Source of the DNA: CAZUGO01 sp964619935
GTDB taxonomy: Bacteria > Planctomycetota > Phycisphaerae > UBA1845 > CAIVHJ01
DNA length: 64,000 nucleotides
NCBI GenBank assembly: GCA_964619935.1
Contig: CAZUGO010000047.1
Location: 33,858-97,857 of the forward strand
Direction of reading: 5' to 3'
This document shows, one piece after another, positions 8,372-16,566 of the stretch (position 1 is its first letter; each line of letters starts with the position of its first letter). Under the pieces are notes generated by a model that did no database searches, had not been told where the DNA came from, and saw nothing but the letters and a program-made list of their open reading frames with translations. Both the position numbers and the translations under genes were made by a program.

Positions 8372-10123
8372 TCAGGGCGGCTCCTGGAGCACGCAGGTGT
8401 GGCCGACGGCCGGCGGGGTGAAGGGTTGATAGCTGCCGTCCTGCCATTGCAGCCAGCGCAAGGAGTCGTGTTCCAATTCATGATCGAAGTGGAAAGTGGC
8501 CTCCGCCGGTCGGCCGTCCGCGGTCAGATCGGTGATCTCGACGCTGCACTCCCGCAACCGGACCTGGGTGCCGACGGGCATCGCCCGGTAGGGCGCCCGA
8601 AAAAGATGATCCAGTGGCCGCCGCAAGTATCCGCCGTCCGGGCGGACCACCAGCGTGCGGCGATCCGGCCGCGACAGGTGCACGCCGGCCCAACTCGGAC
8701 ACACAAACAGCATCTCGCGCGGCACCGGCTGGTCGGCCATGGCCCACATCAGGGTGCTGTGCCGGGCGTGGAAAACGCTGGGGGCGCTCACCACCACCAC
8801 CTTCTGCCGGGTCACGGCGGCATCCATGGGTGTGTCGATGAACAAGAGCGGTCTGACCTCCGGCGGGATCAGATGGCGGGTCTGAAGCGCCAGCGCCACC
8901 GGAGCGGCAAGCCCATGGATGAGCACCAGCAGTACCGCCGTCACCCGACGCGGCCACGACCGCCACGGGCTCGTTCTGGAAAACACCGCGGTCAGGAACT
9001 GGGCCAACAGCGCCATCGCTCCCAAGCCCACGAACATCAGCAGCCGGCTCATGGGAATGGTCGCACACACCGGCGGCAGGGCCAGCAACATCCCCAGGGC
9101 CCAGAAGCGAGCCATCGGGGCGTCGCGGACGACCGGCAGCAGCACCGTCGCCAGCACCACCATAGCGACGACGCCACCCGCGGTCCAACCCCAGTGCGGC
9201 CCGAACATGGCCATGAACCCGTCGAAGCTCATCGGCGGCAACACCCACTGGGTCAGCAACAGGATCGGTGCACGAGTCAGCACCGCCACCCCGAAGCGCA
9301 GCGGCTCGCTCCCCGGATCGGTATAGAACCCCGAGCCCCAGGTGCCATGACCGAGAAGGGAATAGACGACCCGCCAACCCACCAGAACCGCAAAGTGCAG
9401 GCCCACGGTCGCCGGGCGGCGGACCCACGGAGCGCGTTCGACGACCACGACGTAGGCCAGCAGGTAGCCCAGGGCGGCAACCCCGGCCTCGGCCGAGCAC
9501 ACGGCGGCCAACAGCAGCACCGGGGACATCCACCGACCGCCGCGCCAGCCGTCGCGCCGCCAGCGATCATGGGCCAGGATCGCCAGCGCGCCGAAGAAAA
9601 ATGCCGGGAGGGCGTTGCGATTGGCCAGCCAGCCCACCGGCGCGGTGTGGGCATCATCAACCGCAAACAAGAGTACCGCGGTCACGGCCGCCGGCCCCGG
9701 GCCCATGAACCGGCGGTACAACAGCCCCGCCACCCCCACGCAGCCGGCCAGCCACAGAACGCTGTGGGCATGCATCAGGGCGGGATGGTTCGGCCACAGT
9801 CGGTAATCCAGCCAGAACGTCAGCGAGGTGAACGGCCGAAAGAACGACACCTGCAGATCTTCCAAGGCCCACCACGGCAGGCTGCCGGCGGTGATCAAGG
9901 CGCGATTCTCCTCGGGATCGCCCTTCAGAAAGCCGTACAGGTCCCACGGAAAACGCGACCCGTCCAGCAGGAAGGTGCGGTGGATCAGATCGTCGAGGGC
10001 CCACCCCGACCACAACGACGGCAGGCTCAACACCGCCGCCAACACGGCCGCGGCCAGCGCCCAGCGTCGCTGCACCCGCCACCGCCCCAAGGATGACTCG
10101 CCGGCTTCCCGTGTCGTGTCCAT
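8372..10123 (-). CDS. Polytopic GT-C-type glycosyltransferase-like membrane protein
   Basis: A 583-residue membrane protein with roughly ten to twelve hydrophobic helices and a soluble C-terminal third. After the first helix comes the acidic motif WALDDL. It is followed by FRPFTSLTFWLDYRLWPNHP and MHAHSVLWL, which resembles the loop of GT39/TMTC-like GT-C enzymes. An activity on a polyprenyl-linked sugar at the periplasmic face is an inference. The C-terminal part (after about 430) has an Ig-like or beta-rich look with no known motif. It is transcribed away from the neighbouring HslV-like gene with a 36-bp gap. Confidence 0.6.
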   Translation of the reverse strand: MDTTREAGESSLGRWRVQRRWALAAAVLAAVLSLPSLWSGWALDDLIHRTFLLDGSRFPWDLYGFLKGDPEENRALITAGSLPWWALEDLQVSFFRPFTSLTFWLDYRLWPNHPALMHAHSVLWLAGCVGVAGLLYRRFMGPGPAAVTAVLLFAVDDAHTAPVGWLANRNALPAFFFGALAILAHDRWRRDGWRGGRWMSPVLLLAAVCSAEAGVAALGYLLAYVVVVERAPWVRRPATVGLHFAVLVGWRVVYSLLGHGTWGSGFYTDPGSEPLRFGVAVLTRAPILLLTQWVLPPMSFDGFMAMFGPHWGWTAGGVVAMVVLATVLLPVVRDAPMARFWALGMLLALPPVCATIPMSRLLMFVGLGAMALLAQFLTAVFSRTSPWRSWPRRVTAVLLVLIHGLAAPVALALQTRHLIPPEVRPLLFIDTPMDAAVTRQKVVVVSAPSVFHARHSTLMWAMADQPVPREMLFVCPSWAGVHLSRPDRRTLVVRPDGGYLRRPLDHLFRAPYRAMPVGTQVRLRECSVEITDLTADGRPAEATFHFDHELEHDSLRWLQWQDGSYQPFTPPAVGHTCVLQEPP

Positions 10124-10159
10124 GGTCTGGGTCCTGCTTCCGGCCGGCGACCGCCGCCG

Positions 10160-10729
10160 TCAGCCGCCTTTGAGTTCAACGACGTCGACCTGACCTCCGC
10201 AATACACGTCGAAATGCATGGCGGTCCGGACGGCTCGCTCGGCAATGGTCCTGGGGTTGCGCTGGTCGTCATACAGCGTGTGCAGCGCCCCGTGGGCGTA
10301 GTCTGCCCCGCTGCCGATGGCATGATACTTCTGATAGCGGACCACGCTCATGTCGGCACTGACCCGGAAGATGCCGGCACTGTGGGCGATCAGGAACGTG
10401 GCGTCCAAGTCAGCGAACGGCGAATCCTGATCGTGGCATTGGTTGTTGACCAGGGCATAGCGCTTGCCCAGAGCCTGCCACAGGCGCAGCATGAACCGGT
10501 AAATCGATTTCTGATCTTTCAGCTGCGGTACGGACTTGGGCTTCAAGAAATCCTCGAGGATGTTCTGGTACAGAGTCCACCCGGTACCGGCGATGAGCGC
10601 CGAGCCGACCCGGGTGATCTTGCTGCCGGCGATATTGTCGCTGGTATCCTTGTGCGAGCCGAAACAGGTCAAGGTGTCGGCCGCCAACACGGTGCGCCGA
10701 CCCTTGCGAACGGCGACAACAATGGACAT
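10160..10729 (-). CDS. HslV-like Ntn peptidase with Ser at the nucleophile position
   Basis: A 189-residue Ntn-hydrolase related to the HslV (ClpQ) peptidase. It shows IVVAVRKGRRTVLAADT at the N-terminus, RVGSALIAGTG, DATFLIAHSAGIFRVS and AIGSGADYAHGALHTL. In HslV the residue exposed after Met removal is a catalytic Thr. Here the second residue is Ser, which could still act as an N-terminal nucleophile. No hslU unfoldase is visible nearby, so it may work alone or with a distant partner. GGAGGG six bases upstream of the ATG fixes the start. Confidence 0.8.
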   Translation of the reverse strand: MSIVVAVRKGRRTVLAADTLTCFGSHKDTSDNIAGSKITRVGSALIAGTGWTLYQNILEDFLKPKSVPQLKDQKSIYRFMLRLWQALGKRYALVNNQCHDQDSPFADLDATFLIAHSAGIFRVSADMSVVRYQKYHAIGSGADYAHGALHTLYDDQRNPRTIAERAVRTAMHFDVYCGGQVDVVELKGG

Positions 10730-10781
10730 GGGCTACCCTCCCGGCCGGCCGGCGAGCACCGACCCACTGGCGGATTGAGGT

Positions 10782-10979
10782 CTACTGGCGGTCGCCGGTC
10801 TCGATGTCCAACGGGGCGTGATGATGCGATTCCGGGTGGCGCTCGCTGAGGATTCGACCCAGACAGAATCCACACAAGACGAGAACCAGCAGGATGCTCA
10901 GGCCCATGACCAGCGCCCCGGAGAGGGTCAGGGTCATCGCCCCGGGATCCGGCGATTGGGCCAGGATCAACAGCGTCAT
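10782..10979 (-). CDS. Small membrane subunit of NSS-family transporter (MetS-like)
   Basis: A 65-residue protein with one long hydrophobic helix (LSGALVMGLSILLVLVLCGF) and a charged, His-rich tail. Its ATG overlaps the TGA of the upstream transporter (ATGA), which implies translational coupling. Gram-positive NSS methionine transporters have a comparable small subunit, MetS. The assignment rests on position and topology, not on sequence identity. A start five codons earlier is also possible. Confidence 0.65.
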   Translation of the reverse strand: MTLLILAQSPDPGAMTLTLSGALVMGLSILLVLVLCGFCLGRILSERHPESHHHAPLDIETGDRQ

Positions 10980-12826
10980 GATGCCTGCCCCCATCCCGCT
11001 TCCAGCCTCACGCCCGCCGCTTCGGCCTCGGCAATGACCCGGCCGATGCGGTTGCGACAGGCGATGTCGCTCAGCACCACCAGCAGCACCAAGAACACGA
11101 CGATGCCCAGGAACACAAAACGGGCGACGTTGGCATCAGCCGCCGCGGTCCGGCCGGCCGCCCGGGCGGGCTCGACCTGCGGCTTCAGCCAGGCCGGCAG
11201 CGCGGCTGGATGGATCGCCGCGTCCGCCGGGCCGAGGATCCCCTGCACCCGCTTGCTCCGCGCTGCTTCATCGGGTTCCGCAACCGAGGGATGCTTTAGA
11301 ATCTCGGCGGTGTACCAGTCACGTTCGGCAGCCAGCGCCTGGCACTCGGGGTTCATGCCTTTGAGGTAGCCGGGGAAGGTATTCCACGACCAGGCTGCCA
11401 GGATCAGCAGCAGGAACGCCGGCGTGACGTAGCGGATCATGAATGGCATGAACCGCGGCACCGCGAAATCGGCTCCGCGATTCATCTCGCGGACGCCGCG
11501 CTCCGCGCCGATGATCCAGCCGAAGATCAAGACCTGGCCGGTGGCCGCCACTATCATCAGGAAGTTGCACCAGAAATCGGTGTAGTCCAAAGCCAGGGCG
11601 TCCTTGCTGAAGTAGATCGTCGGGATCGCCCCGATCAAAGTGATGATCCCCAGCAGGGCCACGCTGCCGCGCCGCCGCAGACCGAAGCCGTCCTCCAGAA
11701 AGGCGATGGCCGGCTGCAACATGCTCAACGAACTGGTCACGGCCGCCAGAAACAGCAGGCCGAACCACAGGGCCCCAAAGAACTGGCCGCCGGGCATGAA
11801 GTGCATGATCGCAGGCACGGTCACGAACCCCAGACCGAAGGTGGTGCCTTGCTGAGCGCTTTCGGCCCCCAGAAACAGAAAGGCGGTCGGCACCACGATC
11901 AACCCGCCGAGAATGACCTCGCAGAATTCATTCGTGCTCGACGCACTCAACGAGGTCAGGACCACGTCGTCGTTCGGTCGCAGGTAACTGGAATAGCACA
12001 GGATCAAGCCGAAGCCGACGCTCAGACTGAAGAAGATCTGGCCGGCCGCCGCCAGCCACACGGCCGGGTCGGCCAGGCTGGCCCATTTGGGATTCCACAT
12101 GAACCCCAGGCCGCTGCTGATGTTCGGAAGGGTCAGCACCCGCACCAGAATCACTACCGCACACAGAATCAGCGCCGGCATGGCCCACTTGCAGAACACC
12201 TCGATGCCGCGGGCGATCCCCAAGTAAATGATGGTGAAGTTCACGCCGTAGCAGAACAACACCAGCCCCACGGTCCGGCCGCCTTCGAACAGGGCGCCGT
12301 GGCGGGTCAACCCGCAGTTCTCGGCGAAGTGCTGCCCGGTCGCGCCGACAATGGCGGCCGCCTCGGCGGCGTGGTCCCTGATGCCGGCCGCCTCGCGGGC
12401 AAACAATTCCGAGAATCCGCCGGACAGAAACTCCAGGCAGTAGTCCAGGCACCACGCCTCCAGGAGCACATAGTACATGAAGATGACCACCGGGATCAGC
12501 AGGGTCACCGCCCCGACGGCCTTGGCCGGCGCCCGCCGCCACAAGGCGAACATCACTCCCGGGGCGCTGTTCTGGTGATAGCGCCCCCCCAGCCGCCCCA
12601 TGGTCCACTCGCACCAGGCGATCGGAATGCCCAGGACCAGGAAGCTCAGGATGTACGGGATCATGAAGGCCCCGCCGCCGTTGTTGACCGCCTGGCCGGG
12701 AAATCGCAGGAAATTGCCCAGCCCGACCGCCGAGCCGGCCACCGCCAGCACCACGCCGATCTTCGAGCCCCAGTTCTCCTTGCGGGGCAATCCGCGCGCC
12801 GAACCGTCTCGGTGCTGCTCGCTCAT
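10976..12826 (-). CDS. Sodium-dependent neurotransmitter:sodium symporter family transporter
   Basis: A 616-residue Na+-coupled solute importer of the SNF/NSS family, probably for an amino acid. The signature is at the N-terminus: ENWGSKIGVVLAVAGSAVGLGN followed by FLRFP. This contains the sodium- and substrate-binding unwound part of helix 1. NNGGGAFMIPY and a late SLSMLQPAIAFLEDGF helix are also typical. It is longer than LeuT-type members because of a roughly 90-residue loop before the last helix. The start at MSEQHRDG leaves 10 bp after the AGCS gene stop. The gene is followed by an overlapping small-subunit gene. Confidence 0.93.
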   Translation of the reverse strand: MSEQHRDGSARGLPRKENWGSKIGVVLAVAGSAVGLGNFLRFPGQAVNNGGGAFMIPYILSFLVLGIPIAWCEWTMGRLGGRYHQNSAPGVMFALWRRAPAKAVGAVTLLIPVVIFMYYVLLEAWCLDYCLEFLSGGFSELFAREAAGIRDHAAEAAAIVGATGQHFAENCGLTRHGALFEGGRTVGLVLFCYGVNFTIIYLGIARGIEVFCKWAMPALILCAVVILVRVLTLPNISSGLGFMWNPKWASLADPAVWLAAAGQIFFSLSVGFGLILCYSSYLRPNDDVVLTSLSASSTNEFCEVILGGLIVVPTAFLFLGAESAQQGTTFGLGFVTVPAIMHFMPGGQFFGALWFGLLFLAAVTSSLSMLQPAIAFLEDGFGLRRRGSVALLGIITLIGAIPTIYFSKDALALDYTDFWCNFLMIVAATGQVLIFGWIIGAERGVREMNRGADFAVPRFMPFMIRYVTPAFLLLILAAWSWNTFPGYLKGMNPECQALAAERDWYTAEILKHPSVAEPDEAARSKRVQGILGPADAAIHPAALPAWLKPQVEPARAAGRTAAADANVARFVFLGIVVFLVLLVVLSDIACRNRIGRVIAEAEAAGVRLEAGWGQAS

Positions 12827-12836
12827 GACCGAATCC

Positions 12837-14597
12837 TCAGGAATCTCGCCGGGCCTTGGCCCGCCGGCGGGACTCGGCCGCCCGCCGCATCTCGTCATCA
12901 AATTCGCCGGCCCGCAGCCGCCGGAAATACCTGCCGGTCTCGCGCATGATCCGCGGGGCCAACAGAATCGTGCCGATGAGGTTGGGCACCAGCATCAGAC
13001 CCAGCATGCCGTCGGACCAATCCAGCACCGGTTTGAGTTCCAGCGACGACGTTCCCAACAGGATCATGCCCACGTAGATGAACCTGTACGGCATCACCGC
13101 CCGTTCGCCGAACAGGTACTCGGTGCAGGTCTCGCCGTAAAAGCCCCAACTGATGATGGTCGAGAAGGCGAACAACACGGCGGCGACCGGAATGAAATAG
13201 GTGCCAAAGCCGCTCAAGCCGCGATCAAACGCCAGCGCCGTGAGGTTGACCCCGTCGCGAAACAGGTACACCGCGTCGCCCGGTTGCGCGTGAGCACTGT
13301 TCGCCTGGGCCTGGGCCCGGGCGTCGGGTCCGAGGTAGCGCCCGCGGGCCAGCGCCGCACCCTCACGGACTTCCGCCAGTTGCAGCCGAACGCTCGCGGT
13401 GGCGGTCAGCGGGATGAACAGCGTCTCGTCGCGGCGGTTGACGCTGGGATCGAGAATCCGCAGCGCGACTTCCAAGTCCACGGCGGCGTCCGCGGCGTCG
13501 ACGACCCGGGCGCTGATCACTTCCGCCACCGGCCCCCGGGTGTGGGTGCCGGTGATCATGATGACCAGCGCGGTCATGGTGCAGATCACGATGGTATCCA
13601 CAAACGGACCGATGGCCGCCACCACGCCTTCGCGAATCGGCTCGTTGGTCTTGGCCGTGGCGTGGGCAATCGGCGCCGAGCCCAGGCCGGCTTCATTGGA
13701 GAAGCACGCCCGCCGGACGCCCTGGATGATGGCGGTCCGGGTCGCCACGCCCATGAAGGCCCCGGCGCCGGCCGAGGCACTGAAGGCGCTGTTCAGGATC
13801 GAACTCAGCATCTCCGGCACCGCGGCGATGTTGAGCAGGATGATGTACAGCGCCCCCAGCACATAGATGATGCACATCGACGGAACCAGCCGCGAGGCCA
13901 CGTTACCGATCCGCTTGATGCCGCCGATCATGACCAATGCCGCCGCGATGCACAGCACCGCGCCCACCGTCATCTGGATGGCAATCTGGCCGCCGCTGGT
14001 CACGCCGCCGGAGACGTTCCAGACCAGGTTGACGAAGATCTGGGCCACCTGGTTGGCCTGGAACATGTTGCCGGCGCCCACACTGGCACACATCCCCAAA
14101 ACGGCGAACAGGATCGCCAGCGAACGGGCAAAAAAGCGCATGCCAGTGGTGGTTGCCTGGTCGCCCAAGCCCATTTCAATGTAGTACATCGGACCGCCGC
14201 GGTATTCGCCGAAGCGGTCCTGCTTGCGATACATCGTAGCCAGCGAACAACTGGTGAACTTGGTGGCCATGCCCAGAAAGCCCACCACCCACATCCAAAA
14301 CACTGCCCCCGGGCCGCCGCTGGCCACCGCCACGGCGACGCCCGAGATATTGCCCAGGCCGATGGTCGCCGACAAAGCCGCACACAACGCCTGAAAGTGC
14401 GAGATGTTGCCTTCGTCCTCAGGATTGTCGTACTTGCCGCGGATCACCGCGAATCCGTGGGTCAAGGCCTTGAACTGGATGCCCACGGTCATCAGCGTGA
14501 ACATCAGCCCGGCGCCGGTCAGCAGCAGCGCCGTCGGAGTGCCCCAGACGAACCCGGCGAATGCCGCCATCCAGTCAGCAAACCGATCCCAACTCAT
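12837..14597 (-). CDS. Alanine/glycine:cation symporter (AGCS family)
   Basis: A 586-residue Na+- or H+-coupled amino-acid importer. Family signatures are seen: ALSATIGLGNISGVAVAVASGGPGAVFWMW, given here only as the segment near residues 75-105, then GGPMYYIE, FSNEAGLGSAPIAHA and a late FAFSTIISWGFYGE. Normal members have about 450-500 residues. An extra hydrophilic block of about 100 residues (roughly 352-450) interrupts the carrier after the ITGTHTRG helix end. The start is MSWDRFADW; the upstream in-frame 42 codons look non-coding. The gene is co-oriented with the NSS transporter 10 bp downstream, so the two probably form an amino-acid uptake operon. Confidence 0.93.
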   Translation of the reverse strand: MSWDRFADWMAAFAGFVWGTPTALLLTGAGLMFTLMTVGIQFKALTHGFAVIRGKYDNPEDEGNISHFQALCAALSATIGLGNISGVAVAVASGGPGAVFWMWVVGFLGMATKFTSCSLATMYRKQDRFGEYRGGPMYYIEMGLGDQATTTGMRFFARSLAILFAVLGMCASVGAGNMFQANQVAQIFVNLVWNVSGGVTSGGQIAIQMTVGAVLCIAAALVMIGGIKRIGNVASRLVPSMCIIYVLGALYIILLNIAAVPEMLSSILNSAFSASAGAGAFMGVATRTAIIQGVRRACFSNEAGLGSAPIAHATAKTNEPIREGVVAAIGPFVDTIVICTMTALVIMITGTHTRGPVAEVISARVVDAADAAVDLEVALRILDPSVNRRDETLFIPLTATASVRLQLAEVREGAALARGRYLGPDARAQAQANSAHAQPGDAVYLFRDGVNLTALAFDRGLSGFGTYFIPVAAVLFAFSTIISWGFYGETCTEYLFGERAVMPYRFIYVGMILLGTSSLELKPVLDWSDGMLGLMLVPNLIGTILLAPRIMRETGRYFRRLRAGEFDDEMRRAAESRRRAKARRDS

Positions 14598-14940
14598 ACC
14601 ACGCCCTTTTGTGACAGATCCACGAGATGAAGCGGCCGAGACTGCCCGGCCGTCCACAGTCGCAACTCGCTGCTGCGGAAGGCCTAAAGGCCTGAGGGAA
14701 CTCGCAACACCGGCGGCCGCCAACAGATGCAGGCATCAAAGGAGGGGTGACCGGCCAACGTTCGTGGAAGCCTAACGAGCCACACCATCGAATGCAAGAT
14801 GCAATCGGGAAACACCCCGCACCCGAGACGCAGCGGCGCCAACCTGTTCCCGGCCGGGTCTAAGCGGTTTTCCAACAAACGGTTAGCCCACGGGCGGGAA
14901 CGGCCGCCCCAGGCCCGACTCGTGCCATCCCGTCGTCCGC
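14598..14940. other. Intergenic region upstream of AGCS gene
   Basis: Holds the leader of the AGCS transporter gene on the minus strand. A short perfect hairpin (AGGCCT-AA-AGGCCT) lies near 14680-14695, beside two copies of an ACTCGC-containing motif. A weak promoter-like pair TTGCAT-17-TAGGCT can be read near 14773-14801. I looked for a glycine riboswitch, common before AGCS genes, and do not recognise one. Confidence 0.3.
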
Positions 14941-16266
14941 TTACCGAATCTTGGCCACCAGCAACGTGCGATCGTCGGCCGCCGGCATGCCAGCGGTGAA
15001 TTCCTTCACGGCTTGCAGCACCTTGCCAATGATCTGGTCGGCATCCTGGGCGCAGTCCGTCAGCGTCTGGTCCAGGCGCTCGACGCCGAACATGTCGCCG
15101 GCCGCATTGAAAGCCTCGGTGATGCCGTCGGTGTAAAGGATGATGCGGTCGCCGACATCGAAGCGGGTGGTCTGCTCGGTGTACTCCCAATTCGGCATGA
15201 TCCCCAGCGGAAAAGTTTGGGCCCCATCCAACGCCGAGATCCGACTCGTCCGGCAATGCTTGACCCGCGGCGGATGATGACCCGCCGAGACGTAGGTCAA
15301 CGACCGCAGTTTCGGATCGAAGATCGCGTAGAACGCCGTCACAAAACTGCCATTGTGGGCGGTGTACCGCTGCGTCAAATGGTGGTTCACGTAGCTTAGC
15401 AACTTCCCGGGCGGCGTCGGCGTGCCGGGGTAGGTGTGGGCAATGCTGTGCAGTATGGCCATGACCACCGCCGCCGGCGTCCCATGACCGCTGACATCGG
15501 CAATCAGAATCCCCCAGCGACCGTCGGGCAACTCAAAGAAATCGTAGTAGTCGCCGCCGGCTTGCTGCGAGGTCTCGTAGTGGGCCGCCAGGCCCATGGT
15601 CGGAATCTCCGGCAACTGGGCCGGCAGCAACGCCCGCTGGATGTCGGCCACGACCTGCATTTCGTGATTGACCAGTTCATACGCCCGCCGCAACTCCGCC
15701 GACAAGACCAGGTTGTGGGTGGCCCGGCCGAACAGATTGCTCATCCAGACCATCTCGGGAAACTCCTCGCGATCAAAAGCCGACGGCTGATCGCGCATCA
15801 GGACCACCATGTTTAGAGCCACGCCCCGGTCAAACTGGGGAATGGCCATCAGCGAGCGCTGATCCGCGAAGTAATCCGCCGCCGGGTCGTCAGCCGCCAC
15901 CCGCAAATCGTCAATCAATCGCGGGGCGTCGCCGTACACCAGCTCACCCAGCAGCCCGCCCTGCAATACCGGCAACTGATCCTTCTGCCGCCAGGGATTG
16001 ATATCGCGCTGCCACAAACTGCTCCGGGTGATCCGGTAATGTGGCGCCTGCAAGTCCCGGCGGCTAAGCGACACCATGCGGTCCGACTGCCGCAATCGCG
16101 CCAGCCGCCCAATGTAGGCCCGCACCATGGCCTGCGGGTCGGTCTGGCTGCTCATCTCACGCATGGTCTCGACGATGATTTCCAAGCGACGCTGCCAGTC
16201 GCTCCGCGGCGGCACCGCCGCGGCACGATCAGCCGCACCGCCCGCGGGAATGCTCGATTGAGTCAT
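14941..16266 (-). CDS. PP2C-type SpoIIE/RsbU serine phosphatase with N-terminal GAF-like domain
   Basis: A 441-residue signalling phosphatase. Residues about 30-180 form a GAF-like sensor region. A linker helix (NHEMQVVADIQRALLPAQLP) leads into the PP2C catalytic domain, with AGGDYYDFFEL, LIADVSGHGTPAAVVMA, YVSAGHHPP, ILYTDGITEAFN and DDRTLLV. The metal-binding aspartates are all present. Such proteins dephosphorylate anti-anti-sigma factors in partner-switching cascades; no partner is encoded nearby. The start at MTQSS was chosen because GGGAG lies six bases upstream. Confidence 0.93.
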   Translation of the reverse strand: MTQSSIPAGGAADRAAAVPPRSDWQRRLEIIVETMREMSSQTDPQAMVRAYIGRLARLRQSDRMVSLSRRDLQAPHYRITRSSLWQRDINPWRQKDQLPVLQGGLLGELVYGDAPRLIDDLRVAADDPAADYFADQRSLMAIPQFDRGVALNMVVLMRDQPSAFDREEFPEMVWMSNLFGRATHNLVLSAELRRAYELVNHEMQVVADIQRALLPAQLPEIPTMGLAAHYETSQQAGGDYYDFFELPDGRWGILIADVSGHGTPAAVVMAILHSIAHTYPGTPTPPGKLLSYVNHHLTQRYTAHNGSFVTAFYAIFDPKLRSLTYVSAGHHPPRVKHCRTSRISALDGAQTFPLGIMPNWEYTEQTTRFDVGDRIILYTDGITEAFNAAGDMFGVERLDQTLTDCAQDADQIIGKVLQAVKEFTAGMPAADDRTLLVAKIR

Positions 16267-16566
16267 GGGTTCTCCCATTACTGGACCAGTGACGGATTTG
16301 AAGCTTCACCGAAAGACGGCATCCCGTGACGGCGCCCACCCCCACCCCGCCTCAGGGGGCCCAGAATCAGGAAACGCCAGGGTCAGGTTCGGCCGCGGAG
16401 CCCAGAAGTTGATGTCAAACCTCCTGAAGTCAACATCCAGGTGATTATACATGGATCCCTACCAAACCCACGACCAAACCCACGCTTCTATTATCATGCA
16501 TCCCTCGGTAAGATGGTCTAAACCTTCGTCCTAGTCCATCACGTCCGTTTGGGAGGACTGCCTGTG
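16267..16566. other. Divergent intergenic region, phosphatase / FG-GAP gene
   Basis: About 300 bp separating divergent genes, so both promoters should be here. I see the GGAGG Shine-Dalgarno sequence at 16552-16556 for the plus-strand gene. I see no convincing promoter pair or operator palindrome. Confidence 0.3.

Noticed and set aside
8255..10096. Antisense reading frame of 613 codons opposite the GT-C gene
   Set aside because: The protein is low-complexity Arg/Gln/Pro-rich with no motif, and the minus-strand membrane protein is convincing.
14598..14940. Glycine riboswitch before the AGCS transporter
   Set aside because: No conserved glycine aptamer core could be found; only a short AGGCCT hairpin is present.
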